Assembly: GCF_001931485.1 (NCBI RefSeq)
Contig: NZ_MSDV01000021.1
Location: 124,001 to 188,000 of the forward strand
Source of the DNA: Burkholderia sp. SRS-W-2-2016
GTDB taxonomy: Bacteria; Pseudomonadota; Gammaproteobacteria; Burkholderiales; Burkholderiaceae
Reading direction: 5' to 3'
DNA: 64,000 nt
In this document: one piece after another, positions 51,980 through 61,596 of the stretch
Layout of the letters: the number at the start of each line of letters is the position of its first letter
Position numbering within the stretch: position 1 is the first letter of the stretch
Notes under the pieces: model-generated
The model's input: only the letters and a program-made list of their open reading frames with translations
Databases searched by the model: none
Told to the model about the DNA's origin: nothing
Position numbers and translations under genes: made by a program

Positions 51980-52582
51980 TTACGCGCCGCGCGCATTATG
52001 CGCAGTCAGGAACTTGATCAGCCCGTCGATCCCGCCTTTGTTGATCTGGTCGGCGAACTGGGTCTGATACACCTGGATCAGCCACGCGCCCATCATATTG
52101 ATGTCGTAGATTTTCCAGCCGGACGGGCCCTTGGTGAGCCGGTAGTCGATCGCATCGTCGCCGCCGTTGCTCAGCACGTGCGATTGCACGACGACGTCGG
52201 CGGCGCCGGCCGGCACGCTCACCGGCGCGATCTTGAACTTCACGTCCTGATCGCGCAGTTGCGACAGCGACGCCGCGTAGGTGCGGGTCAGCAGCAGCGT
52301 AAACTGCTCGTACAGTTGCTTTTGCTGTTCGGGCGTCGCGGTAGCCCACGGCTTGCCGACCGCGATGCGGGTGGTGCGATGGAAGTCGGTGGCGGGCAGG
52401 AAGTGCGTTTCCACGACGTTCGTGATCTTCGTCATGTCGCCGCCACGCGCCTGCGGGTCAGCCTTCATCGCAGCGACCGTACCCTCGACGGCACTTTTTA
52501 CTACCGCGTCGGGGGCACTTTGCGCAAACGCGGCGGTGGATACCACGGCCGCGGCCAGAAAAGCAGTCAGATATCGTTTCAT
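51980..52582 (-). CDS. hpnM: Periplasmic lipid-binding protein HpnM (MlaC/Ttg2D family)
   Basis: A 200-residue exported protein: signal peptide of 20 residues (AFAQ) and a MlaC domain (KITNVVETHFLP, DFHRTTRIAVGKPW, TPEQQKQLYEQFTLLLTRTYA, WKIYDINMMGAWLIQVYQTQF). MlaC proteins shuttle phospholipids across the periplasm. Its place next to hpnN supports the hopanoid-associated name HpnM; the Mla ABC permease genes are not here. It is divergent from hpnN with about 213 bases between. Confidence 0.85.
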   Translation of the reverse strand: MKRYLTAFLAAAVVSTAAFAQSAPDAVVKSAVEGTVAAMKADPQARGGDMTKITNVVETHFLPATDFHRTTRIAVGKPWATATPEQQKQLYEQFTLLLTRTYAASLSQLRDQDVKFKIAPVSVPAGAADVVVQSHVLSNGGDDAIDYRLTKGPSGWKIYDINMMGAWLIQVYQTQFADQINKGGIDGLIKFLTAHNARGA

Positions 52583-52795
52583 ACGCTCGTCGTGACCTGA
52601 AAGAAAAAGTATGCCGACGGGCTTCGAGGCCCACGGCTAATGAGGGATAGACCAGTATAGCCGGATTGCGTTCCACGCCCGGCCGGCCGGTCGGGAGCCG
52701 AACTTGCTACCGAAGTCGGGCTCAGCCGCCCGGGCTCTGTATACTTATGCACCTTCGTCAAACCCAACACCCGTGATAAGGCCACGTCCGCCTAC

Positions 52796-55411
52796 ATGCT
52801 GAAGTCATCTATCGTCCGTCTCGTCGCGTACTCGGTGCGTCATCCGCTGAGAATCATCGTGGCGTCGCTCGTGCTCGCCGTTCTGAGCGGCTTCTACGTT
52901 GCGCATAACTTCAAGATCAACACGGACATCAGCCGTCTCATCGAGACCGACAAGCAATGGTCGGCAGTGCAGAACGCGCTCGATGCCGCGTTCCCCGACC
53001 AGGGCAGCACGATGCTGGTGGTGGTCGAAGCGCGCGCGCCCGAATTCGCCGACGCCGCCGCCAACGCGCTGACCGCCGCGCTGCGCGCCGATCCGAAGGC
53101 GTTCACCTCGGTCTCGCAGCCCGCCGGCGGACCGTTCTTCGAACACAACGGCCTGCTGTTTCCGTCCACCGACGAGGTGATGTCCACCACCTCGCAACTC
53201 GTGCAGTCGCGCCCGCTCGTCAACGCACTCGCGCACGATCCGAGCCTGACCGGCCTCGCCGGCACGCTGACCACCAGCCTGCTGCTGCCGCTGCAGCTCG
53301 GCCAGGTGAAGCTCGCCGACATGAGCCACCTGCTGTCGCAAAGCGCGAATACGCTCGACCAGGTGCTGGCCGGCAAGCATGCGGCGTTCTCGTGGCGCGC
53401 GCTGGTCGATAAAAGCGCGGCCACCGAGCCGGCCCGCTCGTTCGTGCTGGTGCAGCCGGTCGTCAATTACGACGCGCTGGAGCCGGGCGCGGACGCGTCG
53501 CGCGCGATCCGCGCGACGGCCGCGTCGCTGAAGCTGGATTCGCGCTACGGCGCGACGATCCGCCTGACCGGCGAGCAGCCGCTCGCGGACGAAGAGTTCG
53601 CATCGGTGCAGGACGGCGCGGTGCTCAACGGCATCGCCACCTTCGTCGTCGTGCTGATTATTTTGTGGCTCGCGCTGCGCTCGGGCCGGATGATCCTGGC
53701 CGTGTTCATCACACTGTTTGTCGGCCTCGCGATCACGGCCGCGCTCGGCCTGATGATGGTCGGCGCGCTGAACATGATTTCGGTTGCGTTCATGGTGCTG
53801 TTCGTCGGGCTCGGGGTCGATTTCGGCGTGCAGTTCGGCGTCAAGTATCGCGAAGAGCGCAATCGCGACGATCGTCTGTCGGCCGCGCTGATGCACACCG
53901 CGCACAGCATCGGCGTGCCGCTCACGCTCGCGGCGGTCGCGGTCGCGCTGAGCTTCTTCTCGTTCCTGCCGACCGCGTATCGCGGCGTGTCGGAGCTCGG
54001 TCAGATCGCCGGCGTCGGGATGTTCGTCGCGTACTTCACCAACATGACGCTGCTGCCGGCGCTGCTCAAGCTCTTCAATCCGCCGGGCGAAGCCGCATCG
54101 CCGGGCTTCAAGCAGCTCGCGCCCGTCGATGATTTCCTCGACCATCATCGCCGGCCGGTGCTGATCGGCACGCTGATCGTCGTGATCGGCGCGACGCCGC
54201 TGCTCGCGCATCTGCGTTTCGACTTCAATCCGCTGCATCTGAAGGACCCGCATACGGAATCGCTGGCGACGCTGCTGTCGCTGAAGGATTCGCCGGAAGC
54301 CGCGGTCAACAACGTGCATGCGCTCGCGCCGTCGCTCGCCGACGCCGACGCGATGGCCGAGCGTTTGCGCAAGCTGCCCGAAGTGGGCCGCGTGACCACG
54401 CTGACCACCTTCGTGCCGGCAGAGCAGCAGCAGAAGATGATGCTGATCGCGAGCGCCGCGCAGCAGTTGCTGCCGGCGCTGCAACAGCAGCCCGCGGCGC
54501 AGGCCACCGACGAAGTGCGCGTCGCCGCGCTCAAGCGCGCGGCCAACCAGCTGTCGCTCGCCGCCGAGGACCATCCGGGCCCGGGCGCGGCCGAAGCGGA
54601 GCATCTGTCGACCACGCTGCAAAAACTCGCCGGCGCCGATGCGGCCACTCGCGACCGCGCCGAAGTCGCGATGTCCGATACGCTGCGCGTCGCGCTGAAG
54701 CAGCTGGAAAACCTGCTGCAACCGACCGAAATTACCCGCGAAAACCTGCCCAAGGAAATCTCCGCGCGGTGGATCGGCCAGGGCGGCAAAGCGCTCGTCG
54801 ACATCTCGCCGAAGATCGCGGCCGGCACCGATCCGAACGACGACGCGATGCTCGCCCGCTTCGCGCACGCGGTGAAGAAAGCCGAGCCGGGCGCGATCGG
54901 CGGCCCGATCTCGATCCTCCATTCGGCCGACACGATCATCAAGGCGTTCCTGCAGGCCGCGGTCTACGCGCTGCTGTCGATCGCGGTGCTGCTGTGGATC
55001 GCGCTGCGCCGTATCGGCGACGTGCTGCGCACGCTGGTGCCGCTGCTGGTGTCCGCGCTCGTTACGCTCGAACTGTGCGTGGTGTTCGGCATGCCGCTGA
55101 ACTTCGCGAATATCATCGCGCTGCCGCTGATGCTCGGCGTCGGCGTCGCGTTCAAGATCTACTTCGTGATGGCATGGCGCAACGGCCAGACCGGCCTGTT
55201 GCAGTCGAGCCTGACGCACGCGGTGCTGTTCAGCGCCGCGACCACCGCCACTGCGTTTGGTAGCCTGTGGCTGTCGCATCATCCGGGCACCTCGAGCATG
55301 GGGCGGCTGCTTGCGCTGTCGCTGTTCTGCACGCTGATCGGCGCGGTGGTGTTCCAGCCGGTACTGATGGGCAAGCCACGCCAACGTCGCGGGAAGCAAA
55401 AGGGAATTTAA
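52796..55411 (+). CDS. hpnN: Hopanoid transporter HpnN (RND superfamily)
   Basis: An 871-residue MMPL/RND-type protein with about twelve membrane segments in two halves, each with a large periplasmic loop: TM1 about 18-37, first loop to about 275, sterol-sensing-like bundle about 280-425, second TM1 about 455, second loop to about 720 and the last bundle. [16 protein letters not shown] and [20 protein letters not shown] are typical. HpnN moves hopanoids from the inner to the outer membrane and is required for normal division in other bacteria. It is 3 bases before mlaA. Confidence 0.93.
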   Translation: MLKSSIVRLVAYSVRHPLRIIVASLVLAVLSGFYVAHNFKINTDISRLIETDKQWSAVQNALDAAFPDQGSTMLVVVEARAPEFADAAANALTAALRADPKAFTSVSQPAGGPFFEHNGLLFPSTDEVMSTTSQLVQSRPLVNALAHDPSLTGLAGTLTTSLLLPLQLGQVKLADMSHLLSQSANTLDQVLAGKHAAFSWRALVDKSAATEPARSFVLVQPVVNYDALEPGADASRAIRATAASLKLDSRYGATIRLTGEQPLADEEFASVQDGAVLNGIATFVVVLIILWLALRSGRMILAVFITLFVGLAITAALGLMMVGALNMISVAFMVLFVGLGVDFGVQFGVKYREERNRDDRLSAALMHTAHSIGVPLTLAAVAVALSFFSFLPTAYRGVSELGQIAGVGMFVAYFTNMTLLPALLKLFNPPGEAASPGFKQLAPVDDFLDHHRRPVLIGTLIVVIGATPLLAHLRFDFNPLHLKDPHTESLATLLSLKDSPEAAVNNVHALAPSLADADAMAERLRKLPEVGRVTTLTTFVPAEQQQKMMLIASAAQQLLPALQQQPAAQATDEVRVAALKRAANQLSLAAEDHPGPGAAEAEHLSTTLQKLAGADAATRDRAEVAMSDTLRVALKQLENLLQPTEITRENLPKEISARWIGQGGKALVDISPKIAAGTDPNDDAMLARFAHAVKKAEPGAIGGPISILHSADTIIKAFLQAAVYALLSIAVLLWIALRRIGDVLRTLVPLLVSALVTLELCVVFGMPLNFANIIALPLMLGVGVAFKIYFVMAWRNGQTGLLQSSLTHAVLFSAATTATAFGSLWLSHHPGTSSMGRLLALSLFCTLIGAVVFQPVLMGKPRQRRGKQKGI

Positions 55412-55414
55412 AGT

Positions 55415-56494
55415 ATGAAGCTGCGTAACACCGCGCTGGCGCTGACCGCTGCCGGTTTGATCTCCGGCTGCGCAACCGGTCCCGACCGCAAGCCGGGCGA
55501 TCCGTTCGAACCGGTGAACCGGGCGATCTTCTCGTTCAACGATGGCGTCGACCGCTACGTCGCGGTGCCGGTCGCGAAGGGCTATCAGAAGGTGACGCCG
55601 CAACCGCTGCGCACCGCCGTCAGCAATTTCTTCTCGAACCTCGGCGACCTGACCAACGCGGCCAACGCGCTGCTGCAGCTGAAGATCACCGATGCGACCG
55701 AAGACATCATGCGTTTCGCGATGAACTCGGTGTTCGGCATCGGCGGTCTGCTCGACTTTGCGACCCCGGCCGGGTTGCCGAAGCATCACCAGGACTTCGG
55801 GCTGACGCTTGGGCACTGGGGTGTGCCGTCGGGTCCGTTCCTCGTGCTGCCGCTGTTCGGGCCGAGCACGGTGCGCGACAGCATGGGGCTGATCGTCGAT
55901 GTGAAGTTCAATCCGATCAACTACATCGAGCCGGCGACCCGCAATCCGCTGTACGTGCTGCAGTTCGTCAGCACGCGCTCGGATCTGCTCGGCGCGACCG
56001 ATCTGTTGCAGCAGGCCGCGCTGGATAAGTATTCGTTCGTGCGCGATGCGTATACGCAGCAGCGGTTGTCGCGGTTGCGCGGTACGAGTAATACGGCACC
56101 GTTGCCGGATTACGACGACCACGGCGAGAACGGATCGGGGGCGCCCGCGGCTGGGGCGCCGGCGGTTGGGTTGCCTAATTACGCTGATCCGGGGGATGTT
56201 GGGGAGGCGCCGGGTGGGGCTTCGGGCGCTAGTGGTGCGGCTGGTGCGGGTAAGGGCTCGCCGGATGGGGTGCCTGATTACACCGATCCGGGTGAGAACG
56301 CGCCGGCGCCGAACGGCGCGTCGGGTGCATCGGGTGCGGGTGGCGCTAACCAGGCTGCGCCGTCGTCGGCTGTGCCTAATTACTCCGATCCGGGCGATAC
56401 CGCCGCACCTGCTGCGCCCGCGGTGCCTTCCGCGCCCGCTGTTCAGGCGCCGTCGGGTGCGTCGGCTACGCAGGCCGTCCCCGCACCTCAATAA
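55415..56494 (+). CDS. mlaA: Outer-membrane lipoprotein MlaA/VacJ with a repetitive C-terminal tail
   Basis: A 359-residue lipoprotein: lipobox LISGC with Cys19, then a normal MlaA domain (about 28-215; DPFEPVNRAIFSFND, NFFSNLGDLTNAANALLQ, DFGLTLGHWGVPSGPFLVLPLFGPS). MlaA removes misplaced phospholipids from the outer leaflet. Unusually, a 135-residue Gly/Ala/Pro-rich tail follows (about 226-359) with four imperfect copies of P-N/D-Y-x-D-P-G-D/E at 231, 256, 287 and 321. Codon use in the tail is looser than in the domain. The gene is 3 bases behind hpnN, linking lipid traffic to hopanoid transport. Confidence 0.92.
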   Translation: MKLRNTALALTAAGLISGCATGPDRKPGDPFEPVNRAIFSFNDGVDRYVAVPVAKGYQKVTPQPLRTAVSNFFSNLGDLTNAANALLQLKITDATEDIMRFAMNSVFGIGGLLDFATPAGLPKHHQDFGLTLGHWGVPSGPFLVLPLFGPSTVRDSMGLIVDVKFNPINYIEPATRNPLYVLQFVSTRSDLLGATDLLQQAALDKYSFVRDAYTQQRLSRLRGTSNTAPLPDYDDHGENGSGAPAAGAPAVGLPNYADPGDVGEAPGGASGASGAAGAGKGSPDGVPDYTDPGENAPAPNGASGASGAGGANQAAPSSAVPNYSDPGDTAAPAAPAVPSAPAVQAPSGASATQAVPAPQ

Positions 56495-56524
56495 CGCGTC
56501 AACAACAAACGCTCTAAATAGAAA

Positions 56525-56549
56525 CGGGGCGCCCGCAATGGGCGCCCCG
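56525..56549. terminator. Hairpin between mlaA and the thioesterase gene
   Basis: Perfect 10-base-pair stem CGGGGCGCCC/GGGCGCCCCG (56525-56534 with 56540-56549), five-base loop. No T-run follows on the plus strand; on the minus strand TTTCTATTTA follows, so it may serve mainly the leftward thioesterase gene. Confidence 0.6.
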
Positions 56550-56719
56550 CAAAAACTACGGCAAATCGCGTCGAAGTCGGAACGCCAGCCGGGCGCCCTT
56601 CCGGTTTACAAGCTGCCATCGCATCACCCCGGCAAACCTACGCGGCAACCGCGCCGCCCTATCTGCTACAGCCAGCGCGAACGGCGCTCACCTGCTCAAC
56701 CACTCCGACCGCGTTCCGC

Positions 56720-57205
56720 TCAATGCAGGCTATCAACTTCGCTGCGCGCGGCGACCCGCTCTTCATCGACGGCCGCTACCGGCGCCGGCTGCGGCACCGG
56801 CCGGGAATTCGCCCGATAGTGCGCGAACTGCTCGTCCGCGAAACGGATGCGGGTGCGGCCATGCGGCGCCGGCTCACCGTTTTCGTCGAGATTGACGAAC
56901 ACCATCTTTTCGACCGTCAGAATGCTCTTGCGGGTGATCTTGTTGCGCACTTCGCAGCGCAGCGTGATCGACGTGCGGCCGAAATGTGTAGCCGTCATAC
57001 CGAGTTCGATGATGTCGCCCTGCCGCGCCGAGCTGACGAAGTTGATCTCGGACATGAACTTGGTCACGACCCGCTGGTTATCGAGCTGGCTGATCGCGTA
57101 GATCGCCGCTTCCTCGTCGATCCAGCGCAGCAGGCTGCCGCCGAACAGCGTTCCGTTGGGATTCAGGTCTTCGGGCTTCACCCACTTTCTGGTATGGAAA
57201 TTCAT
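56720..57205 (-). CDS. Acyl-CoA thioesterase, hot-dog fold
   Basis: A 161-residue thioesterase of the YciA/BACH type: NPNGTLFGGSLLRWIDEEAAIYA holds the Asn/Asp active-site region, and the FVSSARQGDIIELG stretch is typical. It releases CoA from acyl-CoAs. The C-terminal 30 residues (RANSRPVPQPAP...) are a variable tail. I use the ATG at 57205, with AAGGAG six bases upstream; the frame is open to 57286 without support. A link to hopanoids is not evident. Confidence 0.88.
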   Translation of the reverse strand: MNFHTRKWVKPEDLNPNGTLFGGSLLRWIDEEAAIYAISQLDNQRVVTKFMSEINFVSSARQGDIIELGMTATHFGRTSITLRCEVRNKITRKSILTVEKMVFVNLDENGEPAPHGRTRIRFADEQFAHYRANSRPVPQPAPVAAVDEERVAARSEVDSLH

Positions 57206-57272
57206 CTGGCACTCCTTTTCTGAAGCTCCCAGCCGGGTGTACCGAACACTCGAACTAGGGTTAACACTTACG

Positions 57273-57278
57273 ATTATA
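57273..57278 (-). promoter_or_regulatory. -10 box upstream of the thioesterase gene
   Basis: A consensus TATAAT on the minus strand, about 68 bases before the start codon; the -35 region (AGGGAA or similar) is weak. Confidence 0.35.
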
Positions 57279-57494
57279 CCGAACATAAGGGTTTTCCCTA
57301 GTTTTTCAATGCTTGCTGAATTTATCGGGGCGATAGGCTGGGGCTAGAGAGGCCGAGTGTGTGGGCGGCCAAGGAGCCCGAATGGCGGACTCGTCGTGCC
57401 GAGAGATGATGGCGTGCGCTTGCCGGACGGCGCGGGTGCCGGGGCAAGCGTGTGTCGGAATGGTGATGTGTGTTGCTAGCTGGAAGCGACTGCC

Positions 57495-58238
57495 TCAAAC
57501 CGTAACCATCATCCGCAGCGCGCCAGCCTCGCCCAGCGCCCGCCGCGCTTCGACCAAAGTGGTCCGCGCGGCGCGCGCATCGGCGGCGAGTTTCAGCAGC
57601 GCGCCGAGCTGCGACGGCTGGCGCAGCAACTCGCGCAGAATCGGCCCGAGCGCGGTCGTGCCGTCGTCGCGCAGACCGGCCGTGGCGGCCGGCGGCAGCG
57701 TGCGCCACGCCGGATCGACGATCGCGCGGCACACCGCGAACGGCAAGCCGTGCGCGGCAGCCGTCGCGCCGGCGATATGCGATTCCATATCCACCGCAAG
57801 CGCGCCGGTCGACGTATGCAGCGCGCTTTTATCGGCGGCGGTGATCAGCGGTGCGGCTACCGCGGCCGTCGAGCCGCGTCGCACGCGCGCGCCGAGCCCG
57901 CCCGCGTTCACTGCCGCCGCGATCATCGCGGTCCAGTCCACATCGGTGGCGATGCGCCCGTTCGGCCCATGCACCGCATCGGCGACGATCAACGCGCCCG
58001 GCTCCAGCTCCGGCGCAAGCCCGCCCGCGGTGCCGAAGCTGACGATGCCCGCCGCGCCGCGCGCGACCGCCGCAGTCAAAGCCCGTTCGAGCAGATCGGC
58101 GCGCGCCGCGTACACGACCTCGACGCCGTCGCTGCCGTCGCCGCGCGCGATACGCGCCTCGAACGCCATCCCCGTTACGACGATCACCGGCAGGCGCCCG
58201 GCGGCGGCGTTGCCCGCCGGCATTCTCGATCCGGCCAC
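57495..58238 (-). CDS. hpnG: Adenosylhopane nucleosidase/phosphorylase HpnG
   Basis: A 247-residue member of the nucleoside phosphorylase (MTAN/PNP) family: VIVVTGMAFEARIA, GIVSFGTAGGL, and VDMESHIAGATAAAHGLPFAVCRAIVD with the substrate-binding Met-Glu and catalytic Asp. HpnG removes adenine from adenosylhopane to give (phospho)ribosylhopane. The start is a GTG one base after the shc stop; an ATG at 58223 is possible. It is the last gene of the leftward hpnD-hpnE-shc-hpnG operon. Confidence 0.9.
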   Translation of the reverse strand: MAGSRMPAGNAAAGRLPVIVVTGMAFEARIARGDGSDGVEVVYAARADLLERALTAAVARGAAGIVSFGTAGGLAPELEPGALIVADAVHGPNGRIATDVDWTAMIAAAVNAGGLGARVRRGSTAAVAAPLITAADKSALHTSTGALAVDMESHIAGATAAAHGLPFAVCRAIVDPAWRTLPPAATAGLRDDGTTALGPILRELLRQPSQLGALLKLAADARAARTTLVEARRALGEAGALRMMVTV

Positions 58239-58239
58239 G

Positions 58240-60321
58240 TTACATCCCGACCGTCACGCGCGTGAGCCCATTGCGCTTCAGGTGACGGAAACGCGCGAGC
58301 GCCCACAGCGGGAAGAACTTGCGATAACCGTGATAACGCAGGTAGAACACGCGCGGGAAACCGGTCGCGGTAAAGCGCGTTTCGTCCCACAGACCATGCT
58401 CGCGCTGTTCGCGCTGCAGATAGTCGATGCCGCGTGCAACCGCCTCGTGATTGACCTCGCCCGCCGCCATCAGGCCGAGCAGCGCCCACGCGGTCTGCGA
58501 CGCGGTGCTCGGCGCGCGCTCGTAGCCGCGATAGTCGAGCTTGTAGCTCTCGCCGGCCTCGCCCCAGCCGCCGTCGTCGTTCTGGATCGACAGCAGCCAC
58601 TGCGCCGCGCGCTTGATGCGCGGGTCGTCGTGCGGCATGCCGGCCGCGTTCAGCGAGCTCAGCGCGGTCCACGTGCCATAGATGTAGTTCAGGCCCCAGC
58701 GGCCGTACCAGCTGCCATCCGACTCCTGCTCCTGCAGCATGTACGCGAACGCGCGCTGCGCCGGCTCGCTGCCCTGCGGCAACTCGCCGAGTTGCGCGAG
58801 CATCGACAGACAGCGGCCCGATACGTCGGCCGTCGGCGGATCGAGCAATGCGCCGTGATCCGAGAACGGAATGTTGTTCAGGTAGTACTGAGTGTTTTCC
58901 GGTTCGAACGCGCCCCAGCCGCCGTCGCTGCTCTGCATGCCGACCACCCATTCGCGCGCGCGCGCAATCGACGCGCGATACGCATCCGATTGCGTGAGCG
59001 CCGCCGAGCGTTGCATCGCCATCGCGACCACCGCGGTATCGTCGACGTCCGGGTAATGCGCGTTGTTGTACTGGAACGCCCAGCCGCCCGGACGCACGTT
59101 CGGGCGACGCGAAATCCAGTCGCCGCGCACGTCGAGAATCTGCAGCGGCAGCAGCCATTGCAGCCCACGCTCGGCGGCCTGCTCGGCGCGCGCGTCGCCG
59201 GTTTCGAGCAGCGCGTGCGCGGCCAGCGAGGTATCCCACACCGGCGACAGACACGGCTGGCAATATGCTTCGTCATCCTTGATAACGAGCAATTTGTCGA
59301 GCGACTTGCGAGCGATCGCGCGGTTCGGATGATCGGCCGGATAGCCGAGCACGTCGTACATCATCACCGAGTTGGCCATCGCCGGGAAAATCGCGCCGAG
59401 GCCGTCTTCGCCGTTCAGACGTTCATCGACGAAGGCGACCGCCGCGCGAACCGCGCGCTCGCGGGTCGCCTTCGGGAACAGCCCGTCGACCGCGCGCAGC
59501 ACCGTATCGACGCCGCGGAAAAAGCCGAACCAGCCCGCGTGCTGATGCGGCGCGCGCGCGTTCATGCCGGTGTTGACCGGCGCGCCGCGGAACAGCTCGT
59601 CGATGCGGACCTTGCGCGGGTTGCGCGCGAGCGGCCGTTTCGCGTTCAGCACCAGCAGCGGCACGATCACGGTACGCGCCCAGTACGACACCTTCGACAG
59701 ATGGAACGGGAACCACATCGGCAGCAGCATGATCTCGACCGGCATCATCGGCACCGCGCGCCACGACACCACGCCGAACAGCGCGAGCAGGATGCGCGTG
59801 AACACGTTCACGTTTTCCGCGCCGCCGTGCGCGAGGATCGCTTCGCGCGCGCGGACCATGTGCTCGGCATCCGGCGAGTCGCCGATCATCTTCAGTGCGA
59901 AATAGGCCTTCACGCTCGCGCTGATGTCGAGCGCGCCGTCGGTGAACAGCGGCCAGCCGCCGTTCGGCAACTGGATGCGGCGCAGATAGCGCGCGACCTT
60001 CTGTTCGAGTTCGAGGTTCGGCGTTTCGCCGAGGTAGTGAACCAGCAGCACGTATTCGGCCGGAATCGTCGCGTCGGCTTCGAGTTCGTAGACCCAGTGG
60101 CCGTCGGGTTGCTGCGCGGCGAGGATGGCGTCGGTCGCGCGGGTGATCGCGGAGTCGAGCGCGGGCGCGGCGAACGGGGTTGCGGCGACGGCGCTTGCGG
60201 CGGCGGGGCTTGCGGATACGGCAGCCGACACGGCTTCGGCCATCACGGCCGGTTCAAGCGTCGCGTCGGCGGTTTCGGACAGCACCGCGTCCAGCGGCTG
60301 GTTCTCGGATAAATCGTTCAT
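58240..60321 (-). CDS. shc: Squalene-hopene cyclase
   Basis: A 693-residue class II triterpene cyclase that folds squalene into hopene and diplopterol at the inner membrane. The protonating motif DVDD is at 425-428 (YPDVDDTAVV), and several QW repeats are visible (QPDGHWVYE, LPNGGWPLF, SDGGWGAFE, SDGSWYGRWG, DDGGWGEAG). The first 60 residues are an Ala-rich extension. The start at 60321 overlaps the hpnE stop by four bases (ATGA); the longer frame to 61131 is spurious. Confidence 0.95.
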   Translation of the reverse strand: MNDLSENQPLDAVLSETADATLEPAVMAEAVSAAVSASPAAASAVAATPFAAPALDSAITRATDAILAAQQPDGHWVYELEADATIPAEYVLLVHYLGETPNLELEQKVARYLRRIQLPNGGWPLFTDGALDISASVKAYFALKMIGDSPDAEHMVRAREAILAHGGAENVNVFTRILLALFGVVSWRAVPMMPVEIMLLPMWFPFHLSKVSYWARTVIVPLLVLNAKRPLARNPRKVRIDELFRGAPVNTGMNARAPHQHAGWFGFFRGVDTVLRAVDGLFPKATRERAVRAAVAFVDERLNGEDGLGAIFPAMANSVMMYDVLGYPADHPNRAIARKSLDKLLVIKDDEAYCQPCLSPVWDTSLAAHALLETGDARAEQAAERGLQWLLPLQILDVRGDWISRRPNVRPGGWAFQYNNAHYPDVDDTAVVAMAMQRSAALTQSDAYRASIARAREWVVGMQSSDGGWGAFEPENTQYYLNNIPFSDHGALLDPPTADVSGRCLSMLAQLGELPQGSEPAQRAFAYMLQEQESDGSWYGRWGLNYIYGTWTALSSLNAAGMPHDDPRIKRAAQWLLSIQNDDGGWGEAGESYKLDYRGYERAPSTASQTAWALLGLMAAGEVNHEAVARGIDYLQREQREHGLWDETRFTATGFPRVFYLRYHGYRKFFPLWALARFRHLKRNGLTRVTVGM

Positions 60322-61586
60322 CGGCGTTCCATCGGTTGATTCAGCAGCGTATCCGCGGCCTGCTGGCCGGAGCGGATCGCCCCTTCGAGCGTCGCGGGCA
60401 GGCCGGTGGCCGTCCAGTCTCCCGCGAGCATCAGGTTGTTCCAGCGCGTGCGCGTGCCGGGCCGCAGCGTGTCCTGCTCCGGCAGCGCGGCAAACGTCGC
60501 GCGTGCTTCGTTGACCACCTGCCACGGCGGCAGCGGCGCGAGCGGCAGATTGACGGCCCGCGCGACCTCGGCCCAGACGGTCGCGGCCAGTACGTCGGGC
60601 GGCGTGTCGAGCAGGCGGTCGGCGCCGTCGAGCGTGACGGACAGACGCCCGTCGAACGCGAACAGCCACGCGGACGTGCCGTTCAATAGCGCGGTGACCT
60701 GCGGCAAGCCGAACGGCGGCTCGATCGCGAAGTGCACGTTCAGCGCGGCGGTAAAGCGGTTCGGTCCGCGCAGGCCCGGCACCAGCGTCGCCGCGGGTCC
60801 CGGCGGCAACGCGAGAATCACGGCCTCGTTCGCGCCGAGCGCGATGCTTTCGCCGGCGAATTGCAGCGACTGCACGCGCGCCGGCTCGCTCGCGAACGTG
60901 AGCGCGCGCAGCGGCGAGCCGAGCCGGATCGTCGCGCCGCCGTGTTGCAGCAGACGCAGCGCCGGATCGACAAACGCGCTGCCAAGACCATTCGACGCCA
61001 GTAGCGGCCGGCACGCAAGGCCGCCCGCGAGCAGCGTTTCGCGCACGATCGCGCCGGTCAGTTCGGCCGACGCGTCGCGCGGTTCCATATACAGCAGCGC
61101 ATGCAGCAGCGGCCGCAGAAAGCGGTCCCACAGCGGACCGTTAGAGCGCATCGTCTGCGCGACGCTGCGGCCGGGGCGCGCCATCAGCAGCGGCACCAGC
61201 GTGAGGTAATCGGCCGGCTGCGTGTGCGGCACGCGCGCCTGTGAGTCAAAGATCCACCACGGCACGATGCCCGGCGACAGTCGCACGTTCCAGCGCGCGA
61301 GCGTGGCCAGATCGACGAACGGATAGTCGGGCTGCGCGGGGCCGACCAGTTCGTCGGCGGCGCCGATCGCGCGCGTGTAGTTCAGCGTCGCCGTGTTGCC
61401 GGCCATCACGATGTGATTGCCGCTGTCGAGCGTCGCGCCGAGCTTTGCGTCGTAGTACGAACGACAGCGTCCGCCCGCGTGCTGCTCGGCCTCGTGCAGC
61501 ACGACCCGCGCGCCGCGCCGCTGCGCCTGCACGGCGGCGGCGAGGCCGGCCAGACCTGCGCCGACCACGTGGACGAGCTTCGGCAT
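60318..61586 (-). CDS. hpnE: Hydroxysqualene dehydroxylase HpnE
   Basis: A 422-residue FAD-dependent amine-oxidase-like protein with the FAD motif GAGLAG (9-14) and GGRCRSYYD after it; the C-terminal LMLAGDWTATGLPATLEGAIRSG closes the FAD site. HpnE reduces hydroxysqualene to squalene. It follows hpnD by 10 bases and overlaps shc by four, so squalene synthesis and cyclisation are coupled. Confidence 0.92.
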   Translation of the reverse strand: MPKLVHVVGAGLAGLAAAVQAQRRGARVVLHEAEQHAGGRCRSYYDAKLGATLDSGNHIVMAGNTATLNYTRAIGAADELVGPAQPDYPFVDLATLARWNVRLSPGIVPWWIFDSQARVPHTQPADYLTLVPLLMARPGRSVAQTMRSNGPLWDRFLRPLLHALLYMEPRDASAELTGAIVRETLLAGGLACRPLLASNGLGSAFVDPALRLLQHGGATIRLGSPLRALTFASEPARVQSLQFAGESIALGANEAVILALPPGPAATLVPGLRGPNRFTAALNVHFAIEPPFGLPQVTALLNGTSAWLFAFDGRLSVTLDGADRLLDTPPDVLAATVWAEVARAVNLPLAPLPPWQVVNEARATFAALPEQDTLRPGTRTRWNNLMLAGDWTATGLPATLEGAIRSGQQAADTLLNQPMERR

Positions 61587-61596
61587 CAGCCCGGGA

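Noticed and set aside
52805..56491. A 1228-codon open frame on the minus strand across hpnN and mlaA
   Set aside because: It is fully antisense to two well-supported genes and is rich in Arg, His, Gln and Glu, the usual antisense shadow of GC-rich coding DNA.
57361..60312. A 983-codon open frame on the plus strand opposite hpnG and shc
   Set aside because: Antisense to clear HpnG and squalene-hopene cyclase genes; composition is Arg/Ala/Val-rich without any domain.
60322..61131. N-terminal extension of squalene-hopene cyclase
   Set aside because: It runs through hpnE in another frame, has no family similarity, and the ATG at 60321 with ATGA overlap gives a normal-length cyclase.
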